Assembly: GCA_022605405.1 (NCBI GenBank)
Contig: JABYQQ010000012.1
Span: 620,001-684,000, forward strand
Source of the DNA: Earliella scabrosa
Taxonomy: Eukaryota > Basidiomycota > Agaricomycetes > Polyporales > Polyporaceae
DNA: 64,000 nt
Reading direction: 5' to 3'
Shown here: piece after piece, positions 63,051 through 64,000 of the stretch
Layout: each line of letters starts with the position of its first letter
Position numbering within the stretch: the first letter of the stretch is position 1
Program-made: the position numbers and the translations under genes
Notes under the pieces: model-generated
What the model was told of the DNA's origin: nothing
What the model saw: the letters and a program-made list of their open reading frames with translations, nothing else
Databases searched by the model: none

Positions 63051-64000
63051 GCTCGAGGCTGTTTTGCCGGGGCGTGGATGAATATGGGGGAGACTGGGAC
63101 GTTTCGCGATGAGGGAACGTTTGTGTTTTGAGGAGGAATTCGAACATTCTGTGTATGGACGGCTTGTTGACCTGAATCTGCAAGGATGAACCGTAAAGAG
63201 TGCCAGGAGTGGCACCATGAGGAACGTGAGACTGCGATGACAGTCAAATGCTTGCAGCTGTGGAGCGACAACACTGTGCGCGAGACGAAAGATAACTTGC
63301 CGGGGACTCTGAATGAGGGTACGAAAGGCAGCCCATTCCAGCGATGACGGATAGGGCTATGTTGCAAGACTGCCTCAAGGCCCAAGGGATGGATAGCGGC
63401 GCCGACGAGCCTCCAAGCACGTCCACCACCGCACTCGACGGCATTGCCTCCGCCCGAAGGGAGTGCACGTTCGTCTGTCAGGTCAAGTTTGTACACCAAC
63501 GGATTGACACGGGTCACGAATGCGACATCTGGACATTCGACGTACTTAACGTCATAATCTGAGTTGTCGTCCACCCTGCCAAGACAGTGGAACATAGCCA
63601 TGTCCAGCGCCCCTATGAACGTGGCAAAGTCGCCAAAGACATATCCAGGGTCCAGCTGCACTCAGCGGACACCATGCATCATGACCGTGTGCCACCATGA
63701 GGCAGGGTGAGCCACATACTTCTAGCCGCTCCGAAGAACGCGAAAGTCTCCTCTAGTACGACCACCCACGGCCACGGGTGCCTGAACATGACTCACGTAC
63801 GATGAACCGCTGGGAAGACGTGAGCCATGCAGGACGGCTGCAGATTCGCTGCTCCAGGTACGGAGCTCGCGAAGCGTACCACACGCCACGGTCATGGGCC
63901 AGGGTGGCCGGCAGGCAAGCTGACAGCGGTGACATGCCGTGGAAGGGCGGGCATATATCGGGACGGGATGCAGATGTGCGATGCATATATGTGGACGTAC
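63051..64000. other. Window end, no supported gene
   Basis: A minus-strand frame (63661 down to about 63240) reads YVFGDFATFIGALDMAMFHC and onward, protein-like in composition, but has no recognised motif and its start or upstream exons may lie beyond the window. I left it unannotated. Confidence 0.4.

Noticed and set aside
63240..63661. Minus-strand protein-like frame near the window end
   Set aside because: No family recognised and no start or exon chain inside the window.

Overview
This is nuclear DNA of a filamentous basidiomycete, most likely an Agaricomycete and plausibly a wood-decay polypore. The evidence is the gene style: many introns of about 50-65 bp with GT(A/G)NGT donors, GC-rich third codon positions, TATATAAG core promoters 60-130 bp before several starts, and genes on both strands without operons. 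It is supported by content: three family AA14 lytic polysaccharide monooxygenases, two tandem DUF6533-like seven-helix proteins and a Ras with a four-glycine P-loop. I saw no rRNA, convincing tRNA, CRISPR array or bacterial-style gene organisation. Gene functions are read from motifs; no database search was possible.

Layout. 1-3.3 kb: no supportable gene. 3.3-4.3 kb: seven-exon Ras GTPase. 6.4-13.4 kb: tandem DUF6533-like membrane proteins A and B. One intron of B contains a complete, very young non-autonomous LTR retroelement (10112-11616; 166-bp LTRs differing at one base; ACAC target duplication) with its own 259-codon ORF. 13.6-17 kb: single-pass membrane protein (minus) and the complex I assembly factor CIA30/NDUFAF1 (plus). 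18-19.5 kb: AA14 copy 1. 20.4-22.6 kb: a P-loop NTPase with an internal out-of-frame stretch. 23.3-28 kb: a C2H2-type protein and a 605-residue serine/proline-rich protein. 30-38 kb: serine carboxypeptidase, DUF4604 (KIAA1143-like), SDHAF3/ACN9, cyanase and a DUF1479 protein. 38.7-41.1 kb: a divergent beta-tubulin. 41.6-48.2 kb: AA14 copies 2 and 3 around an acidic unknown protein. 49-63 kb: two intact PHO84-type phosphate transporters, a broken third copy, three unknown proteins and long gene-free stretches.

How the genes relate. Themes rather than one pathway: secreted attack on plant polysaccharide (three AA14 enzymes), nutrient acquisition (phosphate transporters, cyanase, secreted carboxypeptidase), mitochondrial respiratory assembly (CIA30 for complex I, SDHAF3 for complex II) and signalling or sensing (Ras, DUF6533-like proteins, P-loop NTPase). 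The strongest unusual observations are the retroelement sitting precisely inside a 56-bp intron, a possible two-nucleotide microexon conserved in both DUF6533-like paralogs, and the compensated frame switch in the NTPase.
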